Source of the DNA: Gallionella sp.
Lineage (GTDB): Bacteria; Pseudomonadota; Gammaproteobacteria; Burkholderiales; Gallionellaceae
Assembly (NCBI GenBank): GCA_030645535.1
Contig: JAUSNM010000105.1
Location: forward strand, 1-43,286
Reading direction: 5' to 3'
Length of the DNA: 43,286 nt
Shown: one piece after another, positions 8,857-16,498 of the stretch
Layout of the letters: the number at the start of each line of letters is the position of its first letter
Position numbering within the stretch: the first letter of the stretch is position 1
The notes under the pieces: generated by a model
Seen by the model: only the letters and a program-made list of their open reading frames with translations
What the model was told of the DNA's origin: nothing
Database searches by the model: none
Translations under genes and position numbers: made by a program

Positions 8857-9070
8857 GTGCGGAATACGCAATAAATCGATTGAGGAACGGGGAGTGCAAA
8901 ATGTTGAATGAAAATAACTCGAATGCTGAACTCGGGATGTTGATCGCCATCAGCGTATCATCAATCAAAACGGCCAGATAAAAATGAACTCACAAGCCCT
9001 GTTTAATAATCCGGAATCGGCTAATTTTGAATTCAGAACCCCAATCCGAACTTTGCACTCCGCAATCAAA
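8855..9070. repeat. Heptamer repeat spanning the cheA end and cheB start
   Basis: GAGTGCG, GAATACG, CAATAAA starts at 8855, overlapping the last base pair of the cheA stop codon. The matching opposite-strand type (CAATCCG, AACTTTG, CACTCCG, CAATCAA) lies at about 9041-9068 inside the cheB N-terminus. Everything from the cheA stop codon to the first residue of the CheB receiver fold is therefore within or between these arms. It also contains a 26-codon ORF (8901-8981) with GGGGAG upstream that ends two bases before the cheB ATG. Confidence 0.55.
8901..8981 (+). CDS. Tiny leader ORF (26 aa) before cheB
   Basis: The ATG at 8901 follows GGGGAG at about 8890-8895 with good spacing. The frame (MLNENNSNAELGMLIAISVS...) ends at TAA 8979-8981, two bases before the cheB ATG at 8984. 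cheB itself has only weak ribosome-binding sequence, so the tiny ORF may feed ribosomes to cheB. It lies inside a repeat region, has no recognisable family, and may not make a functional peptide. Confidence 0.25.
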   Translation: MLNENNSNAELGMLIAISVSSIKTAR

Positions 9071-10126
9071 GTGCTGCTGGTGGACGATTCGATACTGACG
9101 CTGGCTATTCTTAAACGGATGCTTGCTGACATTCCGGAAATTCAGGTGGTGGGCACCGCCGTAAATGGCCGGGAGGCGCTGAATCTTATTCCATCCTTAC
9201 AGCCTGATGTTATTTGCACCGACCTGCACATGCCGGTGATGGGTGGCCTGGAATTCATCCGTGCGGTGATGGAAAAGTTTCCGCGCCCCGTCCTGGTGCT
9301 GAGCATATCGGTGCAGCAAGGACAGGTCGCCAATATTTTCCAGTTGCTGGAGGCCGGAGCTATCGATGTCATGGCCAAGCCGCTTGGCGGGGTAGGAATG
9401 GATACCGGGCTGGATGCGCGGGAATTAATCGCCAAAATCAAAATTCTTGCCGGGGTGGTGGTTATCCGCAAACACCATAAAGCACATGATGCACTTGCGC
9501 CTCCATCCGTGAATGATTTTTCACAGATCAAGGCTGCGCCACTGCGCATTATAGGTATCGGCGCATCGACCGGCGGGCCGCAGGCATTTCAGGAAATCCT
9601 GACACACTTGCCGGGCGATCTCCCGGTGCCGGTGATTTGCGTCCAGCACATTAGCGAGGAGTTCATGCAGGGTATGGTCGATTGGTTGGCGCCCCAATGT
9701 CAGTTGAAAATAATGACAGCCGTGACTGGCATTGAGCCGCAGCCGGGCACTGTTTATTTCCCTCGTGGCGGCTCACATCTGATCGTTGACAGTCAGGGCC
9801 GGCTGGAATGCACTAACGCGCCAATTTACAACGGCCATCGACCCTCCATCAGTGTTACCTTTAACTCATTGGCGCAACATTATGCTGGTGAAACCGCTGG
9901 CGTCCTGCTAACCGGCATGGGGCGCGACGGGGTGGAAGGCATATTGAGCATAGCGAGGGCCGGAGGCGTGACTATTGCCCAGGATGAGGAAAGCAGCATT
10001 GTCTTCGGCATGCCCAAGGAAGCCGTGGAGCAGGGGGCGGTGCAGCACATATTGCCGCTGGATCAAATCGCACCAATGTTGCGTGTTGTGGCGGGACGAA
10101 TGAGAAGTAAATCGATTACGGTATGA
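8984..10126 (+). CDS. CheB protein-glutamate methylesterase with receiver (WspF-like)
   Basis: 380 residues. The receiver domain is at about 29-150, with acidic pair D34-D35 (V-L-L-V-D-D-S) and phospho-acceptor D80 (I-C-T-D-L-H-M-P). The methylesterase domain is at about 190-375. The catalytic triad motifs are visible: Ser in G-I-G-A-S-T-G-G-P-Q, His in C-V-Q-H-I, Asp in G-M-G-R-D-G-V-E-G. It removes methyl groups from the receptor, opposing CheR. The first 28 residues come before the receiver fold, which normally begins within a few residues of the start; they are encoded by the heptamer repeat. Five bases separate it from the next frame. Confidence 0.93.
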   Translation: MNSQALFNNPESANFEFRTPIRTLHSAIKVLLVDDSILTLAILKRMLADIPEIQVVGTAVNGREALNLIPSLQPDVICTDLHMPVMGGLEFIRAVMEKFPRPVLVLSISVQQGQVANIFQLLEAGAIDVMAKPLGGVGMDTGLDARELIAKIKILAGVVVIRKHHKAHDALAPPSVNDFSQIKAAPLRIIGIGASTGGPQAFQEILTHLPGDLPVPVICVQHISEEFMQGMVDWLAPQCQLKIMTAVTGIEPQPGTVYFPRGGSHLIVDSQGRLECTNAPIYNGHRPSISVTFNSLAQHYAGETAGVLLTGMGRDGVEGILSIARAGGVTIAQDEESSIVFGMPKEAVEQGAVQHILPLDQIAPMLRVVAGRMRSKSITV

Positions 10127-10184
10127 GTTTATGTTCACGACTTCACATTCGCCCGGTTCTGCATTCATAACCAGGAAGAATAAA

Positions 10185-11405
10185 ATGACAGATAAAACCG
10201 AATCAACCGGCATGCAGCTGCAAATTCTGGTGGTCGAAGACAGCCCGGTGGAGGCTGAGTTGTTGCGCAGAATCCTTTTTAGGGCCGGCTACCGGGTGGT
10301 ACAGGCAAAGAACGGTGAGGAGGGATTGGCTTTCGCTCGCGCAAATCGGCCAGCGTTGGTGATGAGCGATATTCAGATGCCACTGATGAATGGTTACGAG
10401 TTGTGCCGCGAAATCAAACGTGACGAAACGCTGTGGAACGTCCCGGTGATTCTGGTCTCATCGTTATCCGAGCCCGAGGATATCCTCGAAGCCCTCAACA
10501 TCGGCGCAGATAGCTATATCACCAAACCGTACGTTGAAAGAGTTTTGCTGGAACGCGTCCGCTCACTGCTTGCCACTCCGATCAGGCAGAAGCAGGTGGA
10601 GGAGCCGCTGGAAGTGGAATATGACGGAAAGCGACACACCATCACCGCAGGTAGCCAACAGATGTTGAATTTGCTGCTATCGGTGTATGAGAACAGCCTG
10701 ACCCAGAATCGCGAACTGTTGCACATCCAGAACCAACTAAATCTGCTAAACGAGAGCCTGGATCTGAAAGTGCGCGAGCGCACTGCCGAATTGCGTCAGG
10801 TGTTGGAGGAAACCGTTACCGCTATCGCGCTTACGCTGGAAAAACGTGATCCTTACACCGCAGGCCACCAACACCGGGTAGCTGAATTGGCGGTTGCCAT
10901 TGGCCGGAAAATGAACCTTTCAAAAGACGTGCTCGATGGCATTTATTTCAGCGGTCTGATTCACGATATCGGAAAAATCTACGTACCCTCAGAATTTCTG
11001 ACCAAGCCCGGGCATCTGTTGGAAATGGAATACAACCTGATCAAAATTCATACCGAGTTCGGTTATGAAATCATGAAAGGAATTCATTTCCCCTGGCCCG
11101 TCGCCGATGCGGTGCATCAGCACCATGAACGCATCAACGGATCGGGCTATCCTCAGGGTCTCAAGGGCGAGGAAATAATCATCGAAGCACGCATTTTATG
11201 TGTTGCGGACGTCGTGGAAGCAATGGGGGCCAATCGTCCCTACCGCACGGGGCTGGGTCTCGAAAGTGCGCTGGCCGAAATCGAGAAAAATAGCGGCCTA
11301 CTATATGACCCTGTCGTGGTGGACGCTTGTTTGAGCCTTTTCAGGAATAAAGAGTTCGCTTTCGAAATGCCCATCTTTGATCATGCTAAATCAGCTTCTG
11401 CCTGA
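10185..11405 (+). CDS. Response regulator with HD-GYP domain (probable c-di-GMP phosphodiesterase)
   Basis: 406 residues from the ATG at 10185, which has AGGAAGA at 10173-10179; an upstream ATG at 10131 lacks one. The receiver (about 12-130) has E-D-S at 18-20, phospho-acceptor D62 (M-S-D-I-Q-M-P) and a late S-Y-I-T-K-P. A coiled segment leads to an HD-GYP domain (about 215-400). Its H-D-I-G-K, H-H-E, G-S-G-Y-P and V-A-D-V-V-E-A-M motifs are all present, so hydrolysis of c-di-GMP is expected. It resembles RpfG. As the last complete gene of the operon it holds the place that the diguanylate cyclase WspR has in Wsp systems. Confidence 0.9.
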   Translation: MTDKTESTGMQLQILVVEDSPVEAELLRRILFRAGYRVVQAKNGEEGLAFARANRPALVMSDIQMPLMNGYELCREIKRDETLWNVPVILVSSLSEPEDILEALNIGADSYITKPYVERVLLERVRSLLATPIRQKQVEEPLEVEYDGKRHTITAGSQQMLNLLLSVYENSLTQNRELLHIQNQLNLLNESLDLKVRERTAELRQVLEETVTAIALTLEKRDPYTAGHQHRVAELAVAIGRKMNLSKDVLDGIYFSGLIHDIGKIYVPSEFLTKPGHLLEMEYNLIKIHTEFGYEIMKGIHFPWPVADAVHQHHERINGSGYPQGLKGEEIIIEARILCVADVVEAMGANRPYRTGLGLESALAEIEKNSGLLYDPVVVDACLSLFRNKEFAFEMPIFDHAKSASA

Positions 11406-11491
11406 TGAATTAAAGCAGCTGATCGCGCAGCGAATTGGTCTGTGTATTCCTGACGATGCGGTAGTCTGCTTGTTCAGGGTTGTGGCAGATC
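11377..11491 (+). pseudogene. Truncated cheR N-terminus (remnant)
   Basis: A frame starting at ATG 11377 or 11383, overlapping the end of the HD-GYP gene, begins L-L-P-D-E-L-K-Q-L-I-A-Q-R-I-G-L and continues to L-F-R-V-V-A-D-Q. This parallels the start of the CheR at 2238 (R-N-L-I-A-S-R-I-G-L ... L-H-R-V-V-A-E-R). The likeness stops near 11491. From there the frame is a shadow of copA on the other strand, ending after 68 codons. The methyltransferase core is missing, so it cannot work as a CheR. It implies the operon once continued here. Confidence 0.6.
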
Positions 11492-13654
11492 AATCTGTCG
11501 CTTCCAGCGTTTCAACAGCAGTGCGTTGCCTACCACCGACACCGAACTCATCGCCATCGCAGCACCTGCGATCACCGGGTTGAGCATGCCCAGCGCGGCA
11601 AGAGGTATGCCCAGCACGTTGTAGCCAAAGGCGAAGAACAGGTTCTGGCGAATTTTCGCTAACGTGGCGCGTGACAGTGAAATCGCATCCACCACGCTCA
11701 TCAGATCGCTCTGCATCAGCGTGATGTCGGCCGCTTCGATGGCGATGTCGCTGCCGCTCTTCATCGCGAAGCTGACATCAGCCGCCGCCAGCGCCGGCGC
11801 ATCGTTGATGCCGTCGCCTGCCATGCCGACCAGTTGCCCTTCACCTTTGAACGATTCAACCAGCGACGCTTTATCCTCTGGCCGCACTTCGGCACGAAAT
11901 TCTGCGATACCGGCCTGCTGTGCTATCGCCTGTGCGGTTGCCTGATTGTCGCCGCTGATCATCACGACAAGGATGCCCATCTCAGTCAGTTTTGCCACCG
12001 CATCCCGACTGCTGGCGCGCAGCTGATCGGCTACCGCGATGTAGCCCAGCAGCGTGGTTTCGCGGGCGATCACAAGCACGGTCTTGCCTTGCTGCTGCAA
12101 CTGGATGATGCGTTGTTCATCGAGTGCTGCACCCTGTTGCCCGGCGAAGGACGGGGAGCCGAGCAAATATTGTTGTCCGGCTATCTCGGCGCGCAGACCA
12201 AGACCCGGTAATTCGCTGAGGTTTACGATCTGAGTCAGCTCAACTTGCTGCATTTTTGCATGGTCTGTCAGGGCGCGCGACAGCGGATGAGTGGAGCCTT
12301 GTGCCAGACTTGCCGCTATTTGCAGCAGCTCAGTGTCGGCGATACCTGCTCCGGCCAGTACATCGGTGACGACGGGCCGGCCTTCCGTCAGCGTGCCGGT
12401 CTTGTCCACCAGCAATACGGTGAGTTTATGCGCGCGCTCAAGAGCGGCGGCATCCTTGACCAGTATGCCCGCCTGCGCGGCGCGTCCGGTTGCGACAACC
12501 AGCGCGGTCGGTGTAGCCAGTCCCAGTGCGCAGGGGCAGGAAATGACCAGCACCGCCACGGCATTGATCAGCGCTGTGGAAAAACCGCTGCCCATCATCC
12601 ACCACACGGAGAATGTCAGCAGCGCGATGCCTACCACCAGCGGCACGAACACGGCGGAGATGCGGTCGGCCAGTTTTTGTATCGCGGCTTTTGAACCTTG
12701 TGCCTGTTCGACCAGACGGATAATGGCGGCAAGCTGGGTATGTGAACCTACCGCCCGTGCGCGGCATTTCAAAAGGCCTTGCCCATTCAACGTGGCGGCG
12801 TAAACCTTGTCGTCCGGCTGTTTGCTTTTCGGCAGGCTTTCACCGGTGAGCATGGATTCATCTGCGCTTGAGTTTCCCGTCATCACAATGCCGTCCACCG
12901 GCATGCTCTCACCTGGCCTCACCAGAAAGACGTCCTCGACGCGCATCTGTTCGACGGCCAACTCCTGCATGACGCCGTCGCGTTCGACATGAGCAATCTT
13001 GGGTTGCAGATTGATCAGCGCTTCCAGGGCGCTTGAGGTCTTGCTCTTGGCGCGCGCTTCCAGCAGTTTGCCGAGCAGCACCAGCGTGATCAGCGTGGCA
13101 CTCGCTTCAAAATAGACCGGCTGATCAAGATTCAGCAGCCATACCGCGCAACTCAATAAATAGGCGGCAGTGGTGCCCAGGGCGACCAGCACGTCCATGT
13201 TTGCACCGCCGCCCCGCAGTGAGCTTAAGGCACCGACATAAAAACGCGCACCGATCCAGAATTGCACCGGTGTGGCGAGCAGGAATTGCAGCCAGGTTGG
13301 CAGCATGAAATGCACGCCTGCAAACATCAGCAGCATTTCAACAGCTAGCGGCGCAGTGAGCACTGCCGCGATGCTGAATTGTCGCTGCTGGGACTGCAAG
13401 GCGGCGGCACGCGCCTGTTTTTCGGCGGCAAAGTCGCGCAGCGCATGCGCGTTGAATCCCGTGCCTTGAATGACCTTGATCAGCTCGGCGATCGTGATCT
13501 GGTCCGGGTTGTAGGCGATGTGCGCTTTTTCGGTGGCGATGCTCACCGAGGCTGCAACATCGGGGAGTTGATTCAATACTTTTTCCAGACGCGCAGAGCA
13601 GGACGCGCAGTGCATGCCGGTGACTTGCAGATCGGTGTGAACGAGATTTTTCAT
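11474..13654 (-). CDS. copA: Copper-translocating P1B-type ATPase
   Basis: 726 residues from the ATG at 13654; the longer upstream frame lacks homology. An N-terminal heavy-metal domain has the G-M-H-C-A-S-C site (about residues 14-20). The transmembrane metal site is C-P-C ([13 protein letters not shown]). The phosphorylation site is D-K-T-G-T and the hinge [10 protein letters not shown]. CopA exports cytoplasmic Cu(I). The last residues (Q-I-D-L-P-Q-P) and the stop codon lie within the cheR remnant, suggesting the natural tail was replaced. A TATAAT sits only seven bases before the ATG (13661-13666), with no ribosome binding site, so a leaderless mRNA is possible. No CueR-type operator was seen. 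Confidence 0.93.
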   Translation of the reverse strand: MKNLVHTDLQVTGMHCASCSARLEKVLNQLPDVAASVSIATEKAHIAYNPDQITIAELIKVIQGTGFNAHALRDFAAEKQARAAALQSQQRQFSIAAVLTAPLAVEMLLMFAGVHFMLPTWLQFLLATPVQFWIGARFYVGALSSLRGGGANMDVLVALGTTAAYLLSCAVWLLNLDQPVYFEASATLITLVLLGKLLEARAKSKTSSALEALINLQPKIAHVERDGVMQELAVEQMRVEDVFLVRPGESMPVDGIVMTGNSSADESMLTGESLPKSKQPDDKVYAATLNGQGLLKCRARAVGSHTQLAAIIRLVEQAQGSKAAIQKLADRISAVFVPLVVGIALLTFSVWWMMGSGFSTALINAVAVLVISCPCALGLATPTALVVATGRAAQAGILVKDAAALERAHKLTVLLVDKTGTLTEGRPVVTDVLAGAGIADTELLQIAASLAQGSTHPLSRALTDHAKMQQVELTQIVNLSELPGLGLRAEIAGQQYLLGSPSFAGQQGAALDEQRIIQLQQQGKTVLVIARETTLLGYIAVADQLRASSRDAVAKLTEMGILVVMISGDNQATAQAIAQQAGIAEFRAEVRPEDKASLVESFKGEGQLVGMAGDGINDAPALAAADVSFAMKSGSDIAIEAADITLMQSDLMSVVDAISLSRATLAKIRQNLFFAFGYNVLGIPLAALGMLNPVIAGAAMAMSSVSVVGNALLLKRWKRQIDLPQP

Positions 13655-13683
13655 GGCGCGATTATAGGCGCATCCGGTCAATG

Positions 13684-13718
13684 AAAAACGCCCGACAGAC
13701 CGTATAACCTGTCGGGCG
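13684..13718 (-). terminator. Rho-independent terminator after the DUF2892 gene
   Basis: CGCCCGACAG (13689-13698) and CTGTCGGGCG (13709-13718) form a perfect 10-bp stem with a 10-base loop. On the minus strand it is followed by TTTTT (13688-13684). It lies 23 bases after the DUF2892 stop codon and separates that gene from copA. Confidence 0.88.
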
Positions 13719-13740
13719 TAGCGGGTATTTGATCGAGTGC

Positions 13741-13932
13741 TTATTTCTTCATCGGGCAACTGTTGATGCCGAATATCGAATAGGCCGGGCAAATGCCGAT
13801 AATGCCGGTCAGCAATGGCACCACGCCGATATAGCCCCATACGCCGATGGTGCCGGTGGCCGCCAGTGCGATCAATGCCAGTCCTGCAATGACGCGCAGT
13901 GCGCGATCAATCGTTCCTTCGTTGGTTTTCAT
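13741..13932 (-). CDS. DUF2892 (YgaP-type) small inner-membrane protein
   Basis: 63 residues with two hydrophobic segments (about 13-30 and 33-50) and the typical N-terminal N-x-G-x-x-D-R-x-x-R pattern, ending I-N-S-C-P-M-K-K. The family is short membrane proteins often found alone or fused to rhodaneses and linked to sulfur or redox stress; the molecular role is unknown. An AAGGA motif eight bases before the ATG fits. Upstream is a probable class II CRP/FNR-type promoter, and the next gene upstream encodes a Crp/Fnr regulator. Confidence 0.85.
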   Translation of the reverse strand: MKTNEGTIDRALRVIAGLALIALAATGTIGVWGYIGVVPLLTGIIGICPAYSIFGINSCPMKK

Positions 13933-13966
13933 GTTGCAATCCTTTGAACAGGTTAGGGGAGTGCGC

Positions 13967-14009
13967 AGAATAGAACAATTGTCTGCTGCCGTCTGTGATA
14001 AACCTCACA
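13967..14009 (-). promoter_or_regulatory. CRP/FNR-type operator and promoter for the DUF2892 gene
   Basis: TGTGA-N6-TCACA (13994-14009) is a perfect CRP-type palindrome. On the minus strand a -10-like TATTCT lies at 13972-13967. With transcription starting near 13960, the palindrome centre (14001.5) is about 41.5 bases upstream, the classical class II activator position. The regulator encoded just upstream is the obvious candidate to bind. Confidence 0.6.
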
Positions 14010-14081
14010 TAAGGAAAAGATGTAGTGACACCCGCAAGGAGGCGTCCTGTCAGTAGGGATGACTGCGGTTTTTGAAATGAA

Positions 14082-14741
14082 TCAAAGTGTGGCGAATTTT
14101 TTGAGTGCGGCCAAGTCGGTCACGGTGATCTGTTCGCGACCCAATTTGACCCATCCCTGTTCGGCAAAACCCTTGAGCAGGCGGCTGACCATCTCGCGCG
14201 CGCTGCCGAGTTCATCGGCGATTGCCTGATGTGTGGCATGGATCGGGTTGGATTTGGCTGTCAAAAGAAGTGCCAGGCGCTGATCGAGTTTTTGAAATGC
14301 CACCGCAGTGACCAGTTCCATCATGTCGGTGAGCCGCCCGGTAAAAAGCTGGAACACGTAACGGCGGAATGCGTCGCATTTTCCGAGCAAACTGTGGAAA
14401 ACGGTGGCGGGCAGCATGACCATTTCAAGCGGTTCTTCGACAATGCCGCGCGCCTGATAGCGGGTGTCGCCCAGCAGACAGCTGCTGGTGAGTATGCAGC
14501 TCTCGCCCGGCATGACCCGGTACAGTTGCAACTCACGCCCGTTGGCGGATGACTTGATGACGCGCAGGCTGCCGGATAACAGCAGCGGAAACCCCTGGCA
14601 GGGCTGGTTTTCGTCGAACATCACCGTTCCCGCCGGAAATTGCATAAGCCTTGCGGTTACAAGCGTAAGCTCGGCGGCCGACAACTCCCGCAGCATCGGA
14701 TAAAGCTGCAGGACGCGGGAGCGGGTGTCGCTATCAATCAT
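14082..14741 (-). CDS. Crp/Fnr-family transcriptional regulator
   Basis: 219 residues. The cyclic-nucleotide-binding fold is at about 15-130 (F-P-A-G-T-V-M-F, F-P-L-L-L-S-G-S-L-R-V). A dimer helix follows, then a Crp-type helix-turn-helix at about 165-205 (T-H-Q-A-I-A-D-E-L-G-S-A-R-E-M-V-S-R-L-L-K). The four-cysteine cluster of FNR is absent. Two cysteines five apart (G-E-S-C-I-L-T-S-S-C) could sense redox or thiol stress, but that is a guess. The cAMP-contact arginine pattern of true CRP is not evident. The probable target is the adjacent DUF2892 promoter. Confidence 0.88.
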   Translation of the reverse strand: MIDSDTRSRVLQLYPMLRELSAAELTLVTARLMQFPAGTVMFDENQPCQGFPLLLSGSLRVIKSSANGRELQLYRVMPGESCILTSSCLLGDTRYQARGIVEEPLEMVMLPATVFHSLLGKCDAFRRYVFQLFTGRLTDMMELVTAVAFQKLDQRLALLLTAKSNPIHATHQAIADELGSAREMVSRLLKGFAEQGWVKLGREQITVTDLAALKKFATL

Positions 14742-14749
14742 AACAATCC

Positions 14750-14860
14750 AGCTCCATTTCGAAGGTCAAACAAGGCGGCGATGAGCGAACGACGCAGACA
14801 GTGCTAATGCACGGCAAGGAGCGAGTGAGGAAGCCAACGCAGTTTCACCGATGAATAGAG
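14750..14860. other. Intergenic stretch between lysS and crp, possible dispersed repeat
   Basis: About 110 bp without a gene. It has a purine-rich middle with a small hairpin (GTGC TAAT GCAC, 14801-14812) and looks like the multi-copy intergenic sequences seen in betaproteobacteria. No second copy is present in this window, so its status as a repeat is not shown here. No terminator for lysS was found in it. Confidence 0.2.
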
Positions 14861-14865
14861 TTGGA

Positions 14866-16389
14866 TTATTCCGGGCGCATTTGCGGGAACAGGATCACAT
14901 CGCGAATGCTATTGCTGTCCGTCAGCATCATGATCAGACGGTCGATGCCGATGCCTTCTCCTGCGGTCGGTGGCAGGCCGTATTCCAGCGCGCGGATATA
15001 GTCATTATCCTTGAACATCGCCTCTTCATCGCCTGCCTCTTTCGCGACAACTTGCGCGTCGAAGCGGGCTTCCTGATCTTCAGCGTCGTTCAGCTCCGAG
15101 AAGCCATTGGCAAGCTCTCGTCCCAGCACAAACAGCTCGAAGCGTTCGGTGATCAACGGGTTGGCATCGCTGCTGCGCGCCAGGGGCGAGACTTCCACCG
15201 GATAGTCGATGATGAAGGTCGGTTCGAACAGCAGCGTTTCGGATAATTCCTCAAACAGTGACAATTGCAGGCCGCCGAGTGTGTCTTCCGGTCTGTGTTT
15301 TGCCTTCAAGTCTTGCAGTTCGGCCAGCACGAAGTCGCGGTCAGACAGCTGTTCGGTGGTGAATTGCGGATGATATTTCTGGATCGCCTGCACCATGGTC
15401 AGACGGTGGAACGGCAGACCTAAATCAAGTTCCTTGCCCTGATAGCTGATCAGCGTCGTGCCCAGTACTTTTTGCGCGACCTCGCGCAACAGCTTTTCGG
15501 TGAAACCCATCAGGTAATTGTAATCGCGATAGGCTTCGTAAAATTCCAGCATCGTGAATTCCGGATTGTGACGGGTGGATAACCCCTCATTGCGGAAGTT
15601 ACGGTTGATTTCAAATACTTTTTCAAAGCCGCCGACCACCAGACGCTTCAGGTACAACTCGGGCGCGATGCGCAGGAACATCTGCATATCCAGCGCGTTG
15701 TGATGGGTCTCGAAGGGTTTGGCCGATGCGCCGCCGGGAATCGAGTGCATCATCGGTGTTTCCACTTCCAGATAGCCTTCATTGATGAAGAATTCGCGTA
15801 TCGCCTGGATGATTTTGGTGCGCGTGACGAACACGCGGCGCGCATCCTCATTGGTGATCAGATCCAGATAACGCTGGCGGTATTTCTGTTCCTGATCGGC
15901 CAGACCGTGGAACTTTTCCGGCAGCGGACGCAGCGACTTGGTCAGCAGGCGCACTTGCGTTACGCGCACCGACAGCTCACCCGTCTTGGTCCTGAACAGC
16001 ACGCCGATGGCACCCAGAATGTCGCCCAGATCGTAATGCTTGAACGCGCCATGCGCCTCCTCGCCGATATCACTGTTGCTGATGAACAGCTGGATACGTC
16101 CGCTCATGTCCTGCAAGGTGGCAAAACTGGCTTTGCCCATCACGCGTTTCAACATCATGCGCCCGCCCACCGCGACCTTTACCTGCTGAACTTCCAGTTC
16201 TTCAGTCGTCAGTTGACCGAAGTTGGCGTGCAAATCTCCGGCCAAATGGGTGCGATCGAAGTCGTTCGGAAATGCGATTCCCGCTTTGCGGATGGCGGCC
16301 AGCTTGTTGCGGCGCTCGGTGATAATCTGGTTTTCGTCTTGCGGGTGCACGGCCATTTCGGACTGAGGGAGGATGGATTCTGTTGTCAT
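14866..16389 (-). CDS. lysS: Lysyl-tRNA synthetase, class II
   Basis: 507 residues, the family's usual length. The N-terminal OB-fold anticodon-binding domain (about 60-165) is followed by the class II catalytic core. Motif 2 is visible as [15 protein letters not shown] and motif 3 as G-E-G-I-G-I-D-R-L. It charges tRNA-Lys with lysine. It is the last gene of the minus-strand run that includes dapC, dapD and dapE, 103 bp after hpnE. Separation by a repeat array makes an independent promoter possible. Confidence 0.96.
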   Translation of the reverse strand: MTTESILPQSEMAVHPQDENQIITERRNKLAAIRKAGIAFPNDFDRTHLAGDLHANFGQLTTEELEVQQVKVAVGGRMMLKRVMGKASFATLQDMSGRIQLFISNSDIGEEAHGAFKHYDLGDILGAIGVLFRTKTGELSVRVTQVRLLTKSLRPLPEKFHGLADQEQKYRQRYLDLITNEDARRVFVTRTKIIQAIREFFINEGYLEVETPMMHSIPGGASAKPFETHHNALDMQMFLRIAPELYLKRLVVGGFEKVFEINRNFRNEGLSTRHNPEFTMLEFYEAYRDYNYLMGFTEKLLREVAQKVLGTTLISYQGKELDLGLPFHRLTMVQAIQKYHPQFTTEQLSDRDFVLAELQDLKAKHRPEDTLGGLQLSLFEELSETLLFEPTFIIDYPVEVSPLARSSDANPLITERFELFVLGRELANGFSELNDAEDQEARFDAQVVAKEAGDEEAMFKDNDYIRALEYGLPPTAGEGIGIDRLIMMLTDSNSIRDVILFPQMRPE

Positions 16390-16449
16390 AAGGCTTGATG
16401 AGTTGAATTTTTGTGGCGAAAGATACGCGATTGTGTCACGAATGCCCCC

Positions 16450-16498
16450 CAGTTTCCAGTTTCCAGTTCACCGTTTCCAGAAAACCGTAAACCTAAAA
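16450..16498. repeat. Heptamer array at the hpnE stop codon
   Basis: Seven consecutive 7-base units can be read: CAGTTTC twice (16450-16463), CAGTTCA, CCGTTTC, CAGAAAA, CCGTAAA and CCTAAAA (16492-16498). The stop codon of hpnE (16493-16495) is inside the last unit. Only one orientation is present, unlike the two-armed arrays elsewhere in the window. Its unit differs from the others. Confidence 0.65.

Noticed and set aside
8400..8981. Long plus-strand frame overlapping the cheA end
   Set aside because: It is a shadow of the receiver domain of cheA; only its last 26 codons, from 8901, have their own ribosome binding site.
13655..13840. Upstream extension of the copA frame by 62 codons
   Set aside because: It would run through the terminator and the DUF2892 gene end; the HMA domain starts directly after the ATG at 13654.
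16450..16498. Short repeats considered as a CRISPR array
   Set aside because: Units are 7 bp, adjacent and degenerate with no spacers, and no cas gene is present.
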